From contig NC_021678.1 of assembly GCF_000247815.1 (NCBI RefSeq), positions 24,877,036 through 24,941,035 on the forward strand: a DNA stretch of 64,000 nucleotides, in the 5' to 3' direction. The translations under genes were made by a program, and so were the position numbers. Below, in pieces: positions 48,827 to 61,494 of this stretch (its first letter is position 1; the number at the start of each line of letters is the position of its first letter). Under the pieces are notes generated by a model. The model worked only from the letters and a program-made list of their open reading frames with translations, searched no databases and had not been told where the DNA came from. The stretch comes from Ficedula albicollis. Taxonomy: Eukaryota; Chordata; Aves; Passeriformes; Muscicapidae.

Positions 48827-51800
48827 TGAACCATGGCTGGGCTGGTGTTAAAGGGGCTATTAGAATTACATGCTCCTATTTCTGTTCTGTTTACTCTGCT
48901 GTAGCTATTTGCAGTGTCAGCGGAATCCTTCAGCTTTTCCTGAAACTAATGCATAGTGTTTGCACAGTGAAACAATAACAAACTAGTAAAAAAAGACCAG
49001 CATCTAGAAGCAATATAAATCAAGTGTACAATAAAAAAGTACAGTTCCCAACACATGAACAACTTATCAATAAGCAAGGGTATGATCCAATACAAGACAG
49101 TTGTTTGCTGTGCAATGTGTGAATGTGCAATATTCATTAAATATGTCTCTGTCATGTATTCAGGAACTGTCAGGGACAAATGCAAACAGTATTTTAAAGA
49201 ATTGGGAAGAATGTACTAAGAGTGTTCCTTCATTGCATTTTTTTAATACTTTACTTAGGATCCACCTAGGATTTTTTTAAATCAGTGGAAAAACACACTC
49301 AACATTCCTTTGTGGAATATATTCTAAAGATGCTCTTAACACACACACATATCTTTTCATGAAAATCTTCCTGATCTGGTAACCAGCCCTTGGGATTCCT
49401 CCACCTGAGCTGATGAAGTCCCAGTTTCATCACCTACAGCATCAGTTTGAATGTGGCTGTGAGACATAAATGTAAAGGGAATCATGGAGTACAGCTGCAC
49501 TAATTCTAGTAATATCTTTAACAGACCAAAACACTGAAGAAGGGTGCATATCCTACATAGCTGCTTCCCACAAAAAAGCACTTGCGCATTCATTCTTATT
49601 TCACATTACTTACCTTTCTTCTACCCAAATTATGCAGATGAACAAAATTCTTAAAAATTAATGAAATTAAATTAGTAGTTGATACAAAATCATCAATTCC
49701 CATGAAATCAGCTAAGCTAAAGATGAAATTGGCTCATGTGGTTTTGCTGTTTAAAAAATAAATGCAGCAATAATTAACAGCTGTAATGCAGCAAAAATTA
49801 ACAGTTTGTCATGGTAACCCCAGGGTGTGAGGTTTGATCCTCCTCATCTGGTTGGTAAATCATTGCAACTTCTCCACCATATGTGTGGGGATGGTTCTCA
49901 CATATAGGTTTACTTAGAAAAAGTAAATCCTTCTTTATAAGGAATGTACACAAGCCACATCTTTCCTATTTTGCTCCTCCTCAGTGGCATTACTCCCATT
50001 CTCCTAGTAACACACCCAAGTCTTAAAAGTGCATCACTGAATGACTTTACCTCTCTGACCTGCTCCTGAGGCTTGGCAATATGCACGGCAAGCAATCTTT
50101 GGTGGACTAGAGTTTATAATAACAGGAAAGATTATTGATTATTTAGCTTCTTGAGGTTCTTTCAGCCTCTCCACTGCCTGGTGGACTCTTCAGAGCACTG
50201 TACCTCAGGATGGTTGTCTGGTGTCAAAATCAGACTGCAGGTTTGACTGTGAAAAATCTGGAATAATGAGACTGGCAGAGCTGATGGAGATCTGGCTGAA
50301 GCACTGAGCAGAAAGGGTAATTTCTTCATTTGCAGTTTTCCTGGCACTACCACGCAGGGACTCTGCCAGCATAAGCTTGCAGCATTGCTCTCAGTGCTGG
50401 CTTTTGAGATGTACTTGTACTTCTTGCCTGAAAGATATACCCATGTTTACCTGAGAAGCTGAGAGAGGTAAGGAGAGTTATTTATTTGTACTAAATGGAA
50501 CCTGGAACTCCTTGAGAAGGCAAAACACCAAGACCTTTCAGTAACATTTACTGGCACAAACATTCTCCCTGAGAAGAGATCCTCCTCTCATTGCCATTTC
50601 TCACCTCTTCCTATTGCCCTTTGTTTGTTTGTTTTTGCTTTGTTTTTCCTGTTGTGTTGTTAAGCAGATATTTTGAAAATCAGCAGTTACAGCTAGGCAC
50701 ATTAACTGGTAAGGCAAAGTAGAAGTAGCTCTTGCATTACAGTGGTATTTGTGGGAAAGCAGGTCTCTAGGTTTGAGAGAAAACCTTAGGACTTGGAAGT
50801 GTTACACCAGAGAGAGTTTCACAGCTTCTAGGCCTGATTTCACATAGTTAAAATCCTGCTTTAGGGAAAAAGAAAGTCTGACCCAGAATTCCTCACTGAG
50901 ATGGAAGAGAAACATATCATCAAACAGAGTAAACTACAGTGAGTAGATGATGGTATCTGTGATTAATCTTTACACCCACATGTCACATATGATTAAGTAG
51001 TGTACACCCATATGTGCACTGTTGATCCTAAGAAAATGAATCCCACATAAGACTTCATATCCAGACATCATACGGACATTTTTAAGACTATCCATGCCCA
51101 GTTTCACAGTCTCAAGAACAGGCAGGGTATATACCATGTAAAATTTAAGTGATCTATCTGCTGATCTAAATCCTGAGGAGACTTTCAAGAGACAACTTGT
51201 CAGTGCATACCCATGCGCTGAGTTACCACCATGCATTTAACAGTGATGAAATAGCTTATTCTGGCATATGTTATCCATAAAATGCTTGTAATTAACTCAA
51301 GGAAAAATGCATTAAACTTTAAAGCATCAAAGCCAGAACAACTCTTTTAGCTGTGAATGAACTGCAAGATTTCTCTTTCCAGGAGTGTCATGTAATATGG
51401 CATGGCATGGCTGTCATCAAAGAGGTTGATGACAGAGAGCTTGCTCAGTGTCTGTTGATGTGTGTGCTGGAGGCCACTGCAGCCAGGACACAGACTCAAA
51501 GTTAGCTGTGTTATTGAAGGGAAAATGTCCCCTCAGTTAAAGCAGGTGGCATTCACTAGCTTGGTTCACCTAGCATCAGTTCAGTGTTCCCTGCACCCCA
51601 CCTAAGACAAATGTTCTTCACCCAAAATACAATTGCCTTAATGTCTTGAGAGGGAGACTGGTGGCTTTCCCACACAGTGTGAAACACTTACACTAATGCA
51701 GGCAGCTGCAATTCCAGTATCCTCAGCACCACATGAAATAATACATAATACACATAAATACCATTAGCTGACTCCATATGCCACACTTCCACTAAAGTTC

Positions 51801-51921
51801 CATCAGGAAGCAGATTTCTGCTTCCCTTTCGTTCAGCAGGAACTTTCCCAATGACTTCAAATGTCACAAGGGCTAAGCTGCCCTTCTGCAGGAAGACAAT
51901 GCAACAACAGTAAAAATAATA
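48827..51921. other. Intergenic, no gene seen
   Basis: About 3 kb with no recognised exon, RNA gene or transposon. There is a small CA patch near 49340 and a TTTG-rich patch near 50625-50645. Confidence 0.6.
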
Positions 51922-52561
51922 TAACAGTATTCACTAGAACCCATAGAGAATTTAAGAAAATATTTCACATTCATCAGTAAAGTTTTCTGTATGTCTGTGT
52001 AGAGAAAGAGACTCAAAACACAGTTATTTCAGATAGGAATATGAGTAGAAAATTTGCACTGAAATTGCTTTGGAAATAATTGCAGCAAAAGCAATACAGG
52101 CTATAAACCCTGAAAAAATATATTTAATGAGCCATAAATAGCATAAACAGTATATTTCACTCAAGTAAAAGGGAGAAGTCAAAGAAGCTTCACTGCCCTT
52201 TTTACTTGCTAAAGGAAATGGAATGGAAGACAATTACATTGTAACAGTATTCACTAGAACCCATAGAGAATTTAAGAAAATATTTCACATTCATCAGTAA
52301 AGTTTTCTGTATGTCTGTGTAGAGAAAGAGACTCAAAACACAGTTTTTTCAGATAGGAATATGAGTAGAAAATTTGCACTGAAATTGCTTTGGAAATAAT
52401 TGCAGCAAAAGCAATACAGGCTATAAACCCTGAAAAAATATATTTAATGAGCCATAAATAGCATAAACAGTATATTTCACTCACGTAAAAGGGAGAAGTC
52501 AAAGAAGCTTCACTGCCCTTTTTACTTGCTAAAGGAAATGGAATGGAAGACATTTACATTG
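51922..52561. repeat. Two-copy tandem duplication, period 320 bp
   Basis: TAACAGTATTCACTAGAACC starts at 51922 and 52242. The copies are about 99 percent identical by eye (TTATTT versus TTTTTT, CAAG versus CACG, CAATTAC versus CATTTAC). The shared open frame on the minus strand is not a gene. Confidence 0.96.
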
Positions 52562-52672
52562 TCATCCTTTCAGCTGAGTATTTTGGGAGGAGGAGTGATA
52601 AGAGCATTTATTGACTTTTCATCCTTTCAGCTGAGTATTTTGGGAGGAGGGGTGATAAGAGCATTTATTGAC
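52562..52672. repeat. Two-copy tandem duplication, period 57 bp
   Basis: TCATCCTTTCAGCTGAGTAT occurs at 52562 and 52619 with one or two differences. It directly abuts the 320-bp duplication. Confidence 0.94.
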
Positions 52673-55600
52673 CTCCCATTGTTTTTGAGTATCTTAAATC
52701 TTTTGAATTTTAAGAATTTGCCTCAATCTTTACATTAAGAACTGACAGTTTCATATCTGTTCACAAATTTTGGTGAATTGCCAGCCTCACAATTCTGAGG
52801 CAGCTGTCCTTAGACATGTGATTTGGTTTGCACAAATATTCCACAGACATATCCCCCATCTCACAACAATCATGCACACTTGAAATGTCACACTGGTTAA
52901 TAACTGTATGGAAAACAGCAGAGAGTTTTAACCGGCTCTCACTGACTTGTAAGCCTGATTTGCAACATGAAGTGGTGGTAGTGCCTGACAACACTGCCAC
53001 ATTGAAATCTCAGCCCTCTAGATATGACTTTACTCTCAAGATGGAAAATTGCCATGAGCACTTTAATACTTCATCCTTACAAAAAGACTTCTAAAATTTT
53101 ACTTTATAAGGTTTTCTCTAGCCTCAGGTAAACGACCTAATTCATTTCCAGGGATGTATTTTTAAACCTTGCCAGTTTGGTGGGCCGTGCTCAGTAGAAT
53201 GGCTATTTGTCCTAAAACAAAAAAATAGCCAGTGGTGGTGCTGAGGTGATGATGGACACTACTCACTCCTATCTGCACTCAGAGCAACAGGAAACGGCCA
53301 GAAGTTCAGGAAGAAGGAGAAGTCTCCATCTCTGCTTACGTGCTCACGATGACTTGTCTGGTACACCAGTTTAATCCACTGGGTCCTGCCAAGGCCTCCA
53401 AACTATAGGTAACTGCTCAGACCAGCTTGTCTGCACTTGCAAATATATCATGTTCACTTTTTCAGCTTCACCAATTCCAGCAGTACAGATAAATGTGAGC
53501 AAGCCAAGAGTTACGTGCACACAGCACAGAGTGAACTCCTCTATTAAGTATGTGAGAAAAACAAACAACTCTTCAAGCTCTGCTACAATTCAAATAGTTT
53601 TAACACAAAAATATGCTCAGACCATCAGAGATGGCAAAAGTTGTACCAGGGACTAGTTTGGGCAAGGGTTTAGATTTAAAAGGCTTGAATTTTCTTAAAA
53701 TAATGATCAATCAGCTCTTCAGCAAAGACAAGAACACTGTTTATGCGTTCTTGTCAAGAAGGTCTGTTTATTATTTCCTTTATGTGCTACAGTCTCATAA
53801 AGACTTCATACTGTAATCTTTGACTTTTCAGAGAAAATCCCACAGACACAGAAATAAGAGACAATCATATGCCAACCCTTTTTATTAGCACTATGCCTCA
53901 CCCACTTGGTTATTCACACACACAGTGAGAACTACGCCGCCCACCTCGCCTGGCTCTTACATTATCTTTTGTAACAGCAAATTGCAGTGCCCCTCAGCTA
54001 CAATAAATCCAGGCAGTTTTTCTTTTCAAGACAGGTACCTCAAAAATAGCAAGCCACAGATGTAAAGCGGACAAGGCAAAAAAAATTACTTTTGATTTAA
54101 CTTATGCTGATGTCATTCCAGAGACTTCACTTTTAGTTACTGGGCATTTGCACCATTATGAGAGCAGAATCCATCTCCCAAGGACATGTTTTGCTGTAGT
54201 AAACTGGTTTTACTCCAGGAATCCGGTCTGTAAAGTCCTTCCTTTGGTATATTTACATGGCTATAAACAAGTCAGAACATCTTTCAGAGAAGTGAATTGC
54301 AGCCAGCAAAAACACAATCCTAAGCTGATGCAGAAGTGGGTAGGATTTTAAAAAACCTTCTGCAGCAGTTAGTGGTTATGCACATAAAAGCACCCCACCC
54401 TCCTGCCCCAGGCAAGAGAAAATACGCAGACAGTGCAGAGTGTACTTCGTGCATAAGAATGCATTGCTTGGCTTCAAACAAGATCAACAGATTTCAGGAA
54501 AATGAGAAAAGGGAGTAATACATATGTGCCTTAAGACATAGTACTGCCAGATACTCAGTGGCAATGTTTAGGGGGAAAAGACCTGGTGTTGTGCCCAGCA
54601 AACTGTTAAATGAAAGTTTGGAGAAATGGAAGAGAAGAATCCATAAAGCTAAAACTGGAATTTCTAAACTCAAAGCCAGTATCCTTTACTATTACTTTCC
54701 ATTTTGGCTTTGCTACTACAGATGATGCCCGTAGGGGAATTAAAACATGTCCTTGTCCTGAGAATGCTGGTGTGTCAGCCTCAGTGTTCTTCTGGTACCA
54801 CAAGATTATTGAGAGGGTACATGAATAATATCTTTCAACTGTGCAGCCAAACTGGTGTACACTTGGAAGAAAAAAATAATCTAATCATTAAAATGCCAAC
54901 ACAGAAATACCAAAGAAAATAAAACCAAGGAGTAGATTTTCCTTCTGGTTCCTTGGGGAAACTAATTTTTTCTGAAGGGAAGTGGTATGTTCAGCAAATA
55001 GAGATCAATAATTTTATTACCCAGAACACAATTTCCTACACTTTTTTTTCATTTTGCTTACCCCAAACTATTCTGATCACAAGAGGAATCAAAGAAATCA
55101 AACAATAGCATTATAGTGCTTAATAAACACTGTGCTGCAATGAATGTGCTCTTGTGTGCACATACTGGTGAGCTTAACTGAACAGCATGAGAAACACTCT
55201 GCAGTGTGCCATAAACATGCCACTATCAATGACACGTGGATAATCTCTTTTCCTCAAGGGAAACAGATGTGCAGTTTTGAACGGAAGGTTTCAATCTGAC
55301 TCTGGTTTGCCGTCATTAAACTGAAAATAACATAATATCCATCACTATTGTGTTTCTGCAATAAAAATACTGGATAGTCACTAGATAGTGCCTGATGACA
55401 CTGTAGCTCCCAGCTCTGTCAGGAGCTTCCAGCCAAGTGTTGGGCAAGCCATGTTTTTGCAGGACTGTGTAAACACCAGGTAAATTCATAGGTAAATGGA
55501 GTAAACACAGCTAAACACTTAATACCAACCTGAACAGCATGTTTTCCTAGAGTCATAACCCACCAGTGAATAATAATGACATTATTTCCTTTCCTCTGCT

Positions 55601-56661
55601 CTGGATGCAGCACACTAAACTCATGCACCCAACATGTGGCACCATCGTTCTATATTCCCAATCCCAAACAATCTGCAATCTCACTCGGGGTGGGGCATTT
55701 GGGCGTTGCTCTAATTAAGTGCAATGATAATGCACAGGATGACTTTTTCATGTGTTATGTTCCTGTTAAATCTTACTGGAATCTCACCTGGCAACTGATC
55801 TAAAATCTCAAACTTTCTGTTGTTCTTGTGCAACTCATCTGTTAGCATGTCTGTACAACAGAGCATGAGTAATTTAAAGTAGGGACCATCCTTGAGATTG
55901 AAGGAAATACCCTGTAAACTTGGAGATATGCCATTGCAAAGCTCCAGAGTGTCTGAGATCCAACCCTCTTGATAAATTCAGAGCAGAAGTTCTATTAGCA
56001 CTTTTGCTGTTGCACTGAGGAGTCCATTTTTAGCACATTTAAAAATTAAAATATTTATGACATTAAATTAGCTGAAGGTTTAAAAAAACAAACTCAAAGC
56101 CCAAAAAAGAGGCCGATTTAAAAAACATATCCAAACTGCCTGAACACTTGGGGTACCGTTCAGGGTTTTTTTTGGTTACAAAAAAAAAGTTACAAAAGAT
56201 AGTATGACACCACACAATGTAAATTCCCATATTTGCTACTGAAAATATTAGTTCTAAATCAATTTCACCCCCAGATAAAACCATATATACAAGGTGTAAC
56301 CTAAAGGCCTCAAGTTCTCAGATTTCCCAACACAACTTGCTGTAGATGGGCTTTGAATGCTTTGATACCTTTTATCGTAGGAGAGTAAAAGGTTGTTACC
56401 ATCCCTGTCAAATCCTCTTTGAAATGTGTGAATCTATGAAAACTCATGGTCAAAACCGCAGCAACTGCTAACATGTTATCACACCTACGACACTCAGTGC
56501 TTACTCACCTCTCAGCTCAAGACTGTCTCTGGTCTCAGTAGAGATGGGAGTAACACAAGGTGAAGAGAAAATAGAGCATCCTCATCTGTAGCTGTGAGGA
56601 GGAACCAGGCAGGAAACTAAAGCAGCTCTGACACACAAGCTAGGGGCATGATCCAGCGAGA
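52673..56661. other. Intergenic, no gene seen
   Basis: About 4 kb. No coding signal. An inverted repeat GTGCA-N7-TGCAC beside CTAATTAAG sits near 55712-55736 and might be a regulatory element, which is only a guess. Confidence 0.55.
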
Positions 56662-56767
56662 GCATGTGGGTGCCTGTACCCCACGAGCAGCTCTCAGCAC
56701 AGCTGTGTGAGGCACGCATGTGGGTGCCTGTACCCCACGAGCAGCTCAGCACAGCTGTGTGAGGCAT
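56662..56767. repeat. Two-copy tandem duplication, period 54 bp
   Basis: GCATGTGGGTGCCTGTACCC occurs at 56662 and 56716. The second copy lacks two bases of a CTCTC run. Confidence 0.93.
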
Positions 56768-56975
56768 CAGTGCACAGCTTGGGGCCATTCAGCTGCGGGC
56801 AGTGCTGGAGGAACCACTGGGACATCATCCCCAAGGGCTGGGAGCTGTTGTTGTTAGGGCTTCCTGACAGCCAGTGCACAGCTTGGGGCCATTCAGCTGC
56901 GGGCAGTGCTGGAGGAACCACTGGGACATCATCCCCAAGGGCTGGGAGCTGTTGTTGTTAGGGCTTCCTGACAGT
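56768..56975. repeat. Two-copy tandem duplication, period 104 bp
   Basis: CAGTGCACAGCTTGGGGCCA starts at 56768 and 56872, with no differences seen. It abuts the 54-bp duplication. Confidence 0.95.
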
Positions 56976-57439
56976 TATAGTCGAAAAACATTTTGTACAA
57001 ATCAGTTTTGGGAAAAGTAAATCCACATGGGGAAGTCAGGTGTGCAGCTGATAGAGACAGGAAGATCTCTCTTGCTTCAGCAGCGCCCTTGACCATCAGG
57101 GAACTCTCTAATCCTGAACTGCACAGAGCAGCCACAGCTAGGATCACTCCTTGTCACAGTCACAATCTCCCTGTTTCTCCAGTCAAATTTCTTCATATTC
57201 ACTTCTTTCCCACAACCATGGCAGTGCTGCTCAAGTCACACATCTCCCCAAGCGTCCCTCAGTTACGTTTCTTTCCCTTATGTGAGGAGAGAGTTCCTGG
57301 GATAACGGCGTTTGCTGCTTGAGGTGGAGTTGTGGTTCCCTTGGCTGTGAGAAAAGGGCCAACTGTGCTATCCATGACGGGGAGAGCTCCATGCCGAGGC
57401 AGAACGCCTCCTCCCTGGCACAGGGACACTTGCAGGAAC

Positions 57440-57690
57440 GCTGTCTTACTGTATTCAGCTAGGCCAAGGCAGGTTTAGGTTGGCCACTAGGAAAAGCTTC
57501 TTCATAGAAATGGTGACTGGAATGGGAATAGACTGCTCTGGGAGGTCCTGGAGCCACAACCCCTGGAAGTGTTTAAGACTGAACGTGGCACTTGATGCTA
57601 TGGTGTAGTTGACGTGGTGATGTTGGGTCACAGGTTGAATTCGATGATCTTAAAGGTCTTTTCCAGCCCAACTGATTCTGTGATTCTGTG
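57440..57690 (+). mobile_element. CR1 LINE 3' end, plus orientation
   Basis: AGGTTGGCCACTAGGAAAAG, GAGCCACAACCCCTGGAAGT and TTGAATTCGATGATCTTAAA followed by TGATTCTGTGATTCTGTGA are the diagnostic CR1 3' portion. Its last part is repeated after the N gap. Confidence 0.93.
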
Positions 57691-58000
57691 AGGTGGCACC
57701 TGGCCTTGGCCCAGACCCGAGCTGTGGGGTAGCGGGCCCACGCTGGCCTAAGGGACACAGCACGGCTTTTTTTTNNNNNNNNNNNNNNNNNNNNNNNNNN
57801 NNNNNNNNNNNNNNNNNNNNNNNNNNNNNNNNNTATGGTGTAGTTGACGTGGTGATGTTGGGTCACAGGTTAAATTCGATGATCTTAAAGGTCTTTTCCA
57901 GCCTAACTGATTCTGTGATTCTGTGAGGTGGCACCTGGCCTTGGCCCAGACCCGAGCTGTGGGGTAGCGGGCCCACGCTGGCCTAAGGGACACAGCACGG
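57599..58000. repeat. 167-bp direct duplication flanking an N gap
   Basis: 57599-57765 and 57834-58000 are nearly identical (TTGAATTC versus TTAAATTC, CCCAAC versus CCTAAC). Between them are eight or nine T bases and 59 N (57775-57833). The arrangement suggests that a contig end was placed twice. Confidence 0.95.
57775..57833. other. Assembly gap (59 N)
   Basis: The only run of N in the window. It follows a short poly-T at the end of a duplicated CR1-containing block. Confidence 0.99.
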
Positions 58001-58075
58001 CATGGCATGGCATGCCCAGATGCAACAGCAGAGTCTGCGAGGTCCCCGGGGACGCCCCGCGTTTCCCGATCGCAC

Positions 58076-58357
58076 GACTGGGACTGGGACTGGGACTGGG
58101 ACTGGAACTGGGACTGGGACTGGGACTGGGATCGGGATCGGGATCGGGATCGGGATCGGGATCGGGATCGGGATCGGGATCGGGATCGGGATCGGGATCG
58201 GGATCGGGATCGGGATCGGGATCGGGATCGGGATCGGGATCGGGATCGGGATCGGGATCGGGATCGGGATCGGGATCGGGATCGGGATCGGGATCGGGAT
58301 CGGGATCGGGATCGGGATCGGGATCGGGATCGGGATCGGGATCGGGATCGGGATCGG
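58076..58357. repeat. GGGACT then GGGATC hexamer array
   Basis: About 9 units of GGGACT (one variant GGAACT) run into about 38 perfect GGGATC units (58128-58357). Each GGGATC unit adds a GGG run and a CpG, so the plus strand satisfies the G3-N3 pattern for intramolecular G-quadruplexes many times over. It abuts the SFR1 CpG island on its upstream side. Open frames through it are dipeptide repeats, not genes. Confidence 0.97.
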
Positions 58358-58364
58358 TGCCGGC

Positions 58365-58660
58365 ATCTCCCTCACGCCCCGCCCCTCAGCCCCTCCCGCA
58401 GCGCGCAGGCGCGCACAGCTGGCACCGCCCGGGCACGCGCGTTGCGCAGGCGCGGGGCCGCCCCGGGCCCGGCAGCGGGAGGTTGGAGCGTGTGAGGGGA
58501 GCGAGGCAGCGCAGGGCGGTTCTGCTGGGTTCTTTCCTCCTTCACCCCGGCCCTGGGGGTGTGTGCTCCCCGAGGGATCTCCCCTCGCTTCTCAGCGCTT
58601 TGGGCTCGGTGCTGTGGCTGCGTTTTTGGGGTGCAGCGCCTCAGAAGGAGCTCCACGGGT
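58365..58660 (+). promoter_or_regulatory. SFR1: CpG island, probable SFR1 promoter and first exon
   Basis: The only strongly CpG-rich stretch of the window outside the hexamer array. It has an SP1-like GCCCCGCCCC (near 58376-58385) and two NRF1-like GCGCAGGCGCG sites (58403-58413 and 58444-58454), with no TATA box, as is usual for housekeeping genes. A possible donor GTGAGG lies near 58491, but the first-exon boundary cannot be settled. The human gene has an upstream first exon, so a few extra N-terminal codons here are possible. Confidence 0.75.
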
Positions 58661-60248
58661 CTGTGGCCCTGCTTATGGGCTGCCCAGCCTTCTTTGCCGG
58701 TGGAAAACTAGCAAGGCAAAAGCTGTATTCAGTGTTAATAGAGCCTTTTGTTGCTGAGACAGTAAAAGGAGTGAGTGCCGTTGTATAACGTAGCTATAAG
58801 CTGTGGTAAACTGAGGGCGTAGTTACAGACGTACCCAAAGTGAAAAAGTCAAGTAAGTACTGAAAAGCAAAATTGTCTTTTCCCCTTCTAACTCAAATTT
58901 TCTTAACTTGCTGGGCAGAATTTTTTGTGTGGTGAACAGCATTACTGCTTGAAAATGCCGAGGATTCTTAGCCTAAGGTACAGGAAAAGGATTTTAAGAG
59001 TGCAGGAGATCTGTGTGAACGTGCTGCCAGGTAACAGCATTAGCAAACCAGTGGAAAAAATATTTGTTACGGTCATTTGAAAATTGCATCAGACAGTAAA
59101 GGCAAAGAATCGTAGGATTGTTTGGGTTTTTTTAAAGCTATTTTTTAGGCTTGATATGATTTTGCTCCTTGGAAAGACTTATTACGTATTTGTGGCATAC
59201 AGTATGCATAAGAATAACGTATCTTTTTTAGGCTCTTGCTTGCAACAAGAAATACTAGTATTAAACTTCCGTTATATATAATGGATGCTGTGGGCTTCCT
59301 GTTTAATTGATGGATTGCTAAAATACCCAATTAACTAGACTTTTTACTAAGGTCTGGGTTTTTTTAATAGAGTACCGTATGTTCACGTTTGAACAGCTGG
59401 GGGGGAATGGTGATTTCTAAGATAAATGAGGACCCCCAATCCTTTGATACCAAGCCAGGAAGACCAGGGTTGCTGGGCTGTTAAGGCTTTTGCATACTGA
59501 AGCTTTGGCAGTTTTCATCTGTGAAGAGGAAGCCCCTTGTGCCAGCCCTGTGTTGCCTAGTTTTGGTTTGCAGGATTTTATTCTTGAGAGGCTTCTGTTT
59601 CAAAACTCCTAATTGCAATTTGCAGGTGAGTGGAGGTGCAGCTGTCGATTTTCCAGCTGCATTCTGGTCATTAGTAGGTAGTCCACAACTGCTAACAAGT
59701 TAAACATGGCCAAATCGATTTGAAGATTGTTCCTGCTGGGAGGTGCGACTTTACCATTTTAATTATGGTGCCTTTCTGAGTGAGCTTGGGATGCTTCCTG
59801 TTAATCAAAACTTCCACCTGTGTAATTATTTTTTTAAGAAGCATCCCCAGAGGGATCAAATGAGACTGGATTATTTTCAGAGACCTGGATACCCAATTGT
59901 ATTATTCTATAAAAAAGATTATTTTTTTATACTTGTGGGCAACAAAAATCTTCCTGGGTCCACAGAGCTTTAGGAGCGAGGGGAAAAAGCATATATAAAA
60001 TGCATAGTGAAAAAAGTTTATGGCAGCTAGTAGTGTCACATATCCACTCAAAGAAAAGCTGTTCACAAAGCAAGATGCTACTTAGCACATGAAACAGTTG
60101 TGTAACTTACGCAGATTTTTTTTTGAACATGCCAATTAGAAAACAAGCGTAAGAATTTCATATTAGAGCTTTTTACTAATTTCTGCAGCCACATGACTTG
60201 TTCTAATCAGGTGACAATGACACCATAATTCATTCTGTCATTTAACAG

Positions 60249-60364
60249 AGACTGGTATTCATCTTGAGATGGAAGAGTCAGTGCTGGATAAATTGCCATC
60301 TTTGTGCAATACTCCAAAGGGTTCTGGGGCAGCACCTGCACAGGGGACTAGTTCAGGGAAACAG
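60249..60364 (+). CDS. SFR1: SFR1 exon with start codon
   Basis: The acceptor is TTAACAG (ends 60248). ATG at 60269 in a strong context (GAGATGG) begins MEESVLDKLPSLCNTPKGSG, corresponding to human MESPSDSAVVLPSTPQ. 32 codons to the donor GTATGA, phase 0. Human SFR1 has 13 residues before this Met. The frame here is open upstream of the ATG to the acceptor, so a longer N-terminus from the first exon cannot be excluded. Confidence 0.9.
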
Positions 60365-61494
60365 GTATGAAAACTTACTACTTTTCCAATAATGCGATTC
60401 TTCATAGTAACAGAAATGCTTGTGGAATCATCACGGAGTCAGAATTCACTTCCAGCACTGCTTGCTGGAAGGCTAGAGACAGGCACCTTATACCTTTAGC
60501 TACAAGGCTGGGCAGGTAAGGAATGTGACTGGTGTGCTTTGCTCTGAAAATGCAGATGTTTGCTGTGAATGCAAAGTGATGGAGCAACATAATCCAAATG
60601 CTATACTAATAAATATTATACAGGGTGTATGGTGGATTTTTTGCTTGTTTGTTTTAACCTGTCATCTTCAGTTTTCTCAAATCCCAGTTTTCTGGGTTGT
60701 TGTGCATACAGGATGACTTTCTGTGTCTTCTGCCTGCAGTGGAACAAAGTACAGTGCTTTCAGTTTGTCTACTCTCCATAGTGCTGAGCTCTGCTTTGGT
60801 TTATCCCAGCATGTGAAATGGTGATACTGTCACACTTAACATCCAGATCTATGCAGGACAGACCTGTTTTGAAAGTATTCTGTGCTAATCCCTCACTCCC
60901 GTATTTTAGGGCATTTCTATAAACAAAAATGTTAGACACAGATTATAAAAAAGAGTTATTTTATAGAAAAAAAAATCTTTTTAGATGCTTGTGAAGGATC
61001 TCCAAAGCATGAACAGGTCAGAATTACACAGGTATTTAATACGCTCTAGAATACAGATGTTTTGTATAAGTTCTACTACAGAAATATAGGATGGCACAGC
61101 AGGAAAAATAACCCTTGCCTCCATTAAACTAGAGGGGAAATTGATAGAATAAAATTAGCCAAGTTGAAATATGCCATATTTCTTTTACACAAAGACTAGA
61201 TGAGTAAGTTTGCCTCAAAAGAATACAGGATTTTGTCCAAGATAATATGGAACTACACCTTTCCATATCTTGCAGCTGTGTGTGCAAATATATGAGAAAG
61301 GAACGAGTTAGCTTTGTTCAAGTTTTTGAAGGCTATACAGAGAATTAGAAAGTCTGGCTTTACAATGATAGTTAAATATATTACATATTCTATGTAAACA
61401 ATAATGATGGGTAAACAGTTGTTTGAGATTTGATGAAAATTTAAGATTATTCTGACTACATGGGTTTTTTGGGTTTATTTATTTTATTTTTTAG

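Noticed and set aside
52024..52553. Repeated frame starting MSSIPFPLASKKG
   Set aside because: Both copies come from the 320-bp tandem duplication, with no splice sites or family similarity.
57928..58788. Gly-Ser, Gly-Ile, Asp-Arg and Ile-Pro dipeptide-repeat frames
   Set aside because: They only translate the hexamer array; there is no coding signal outside it.
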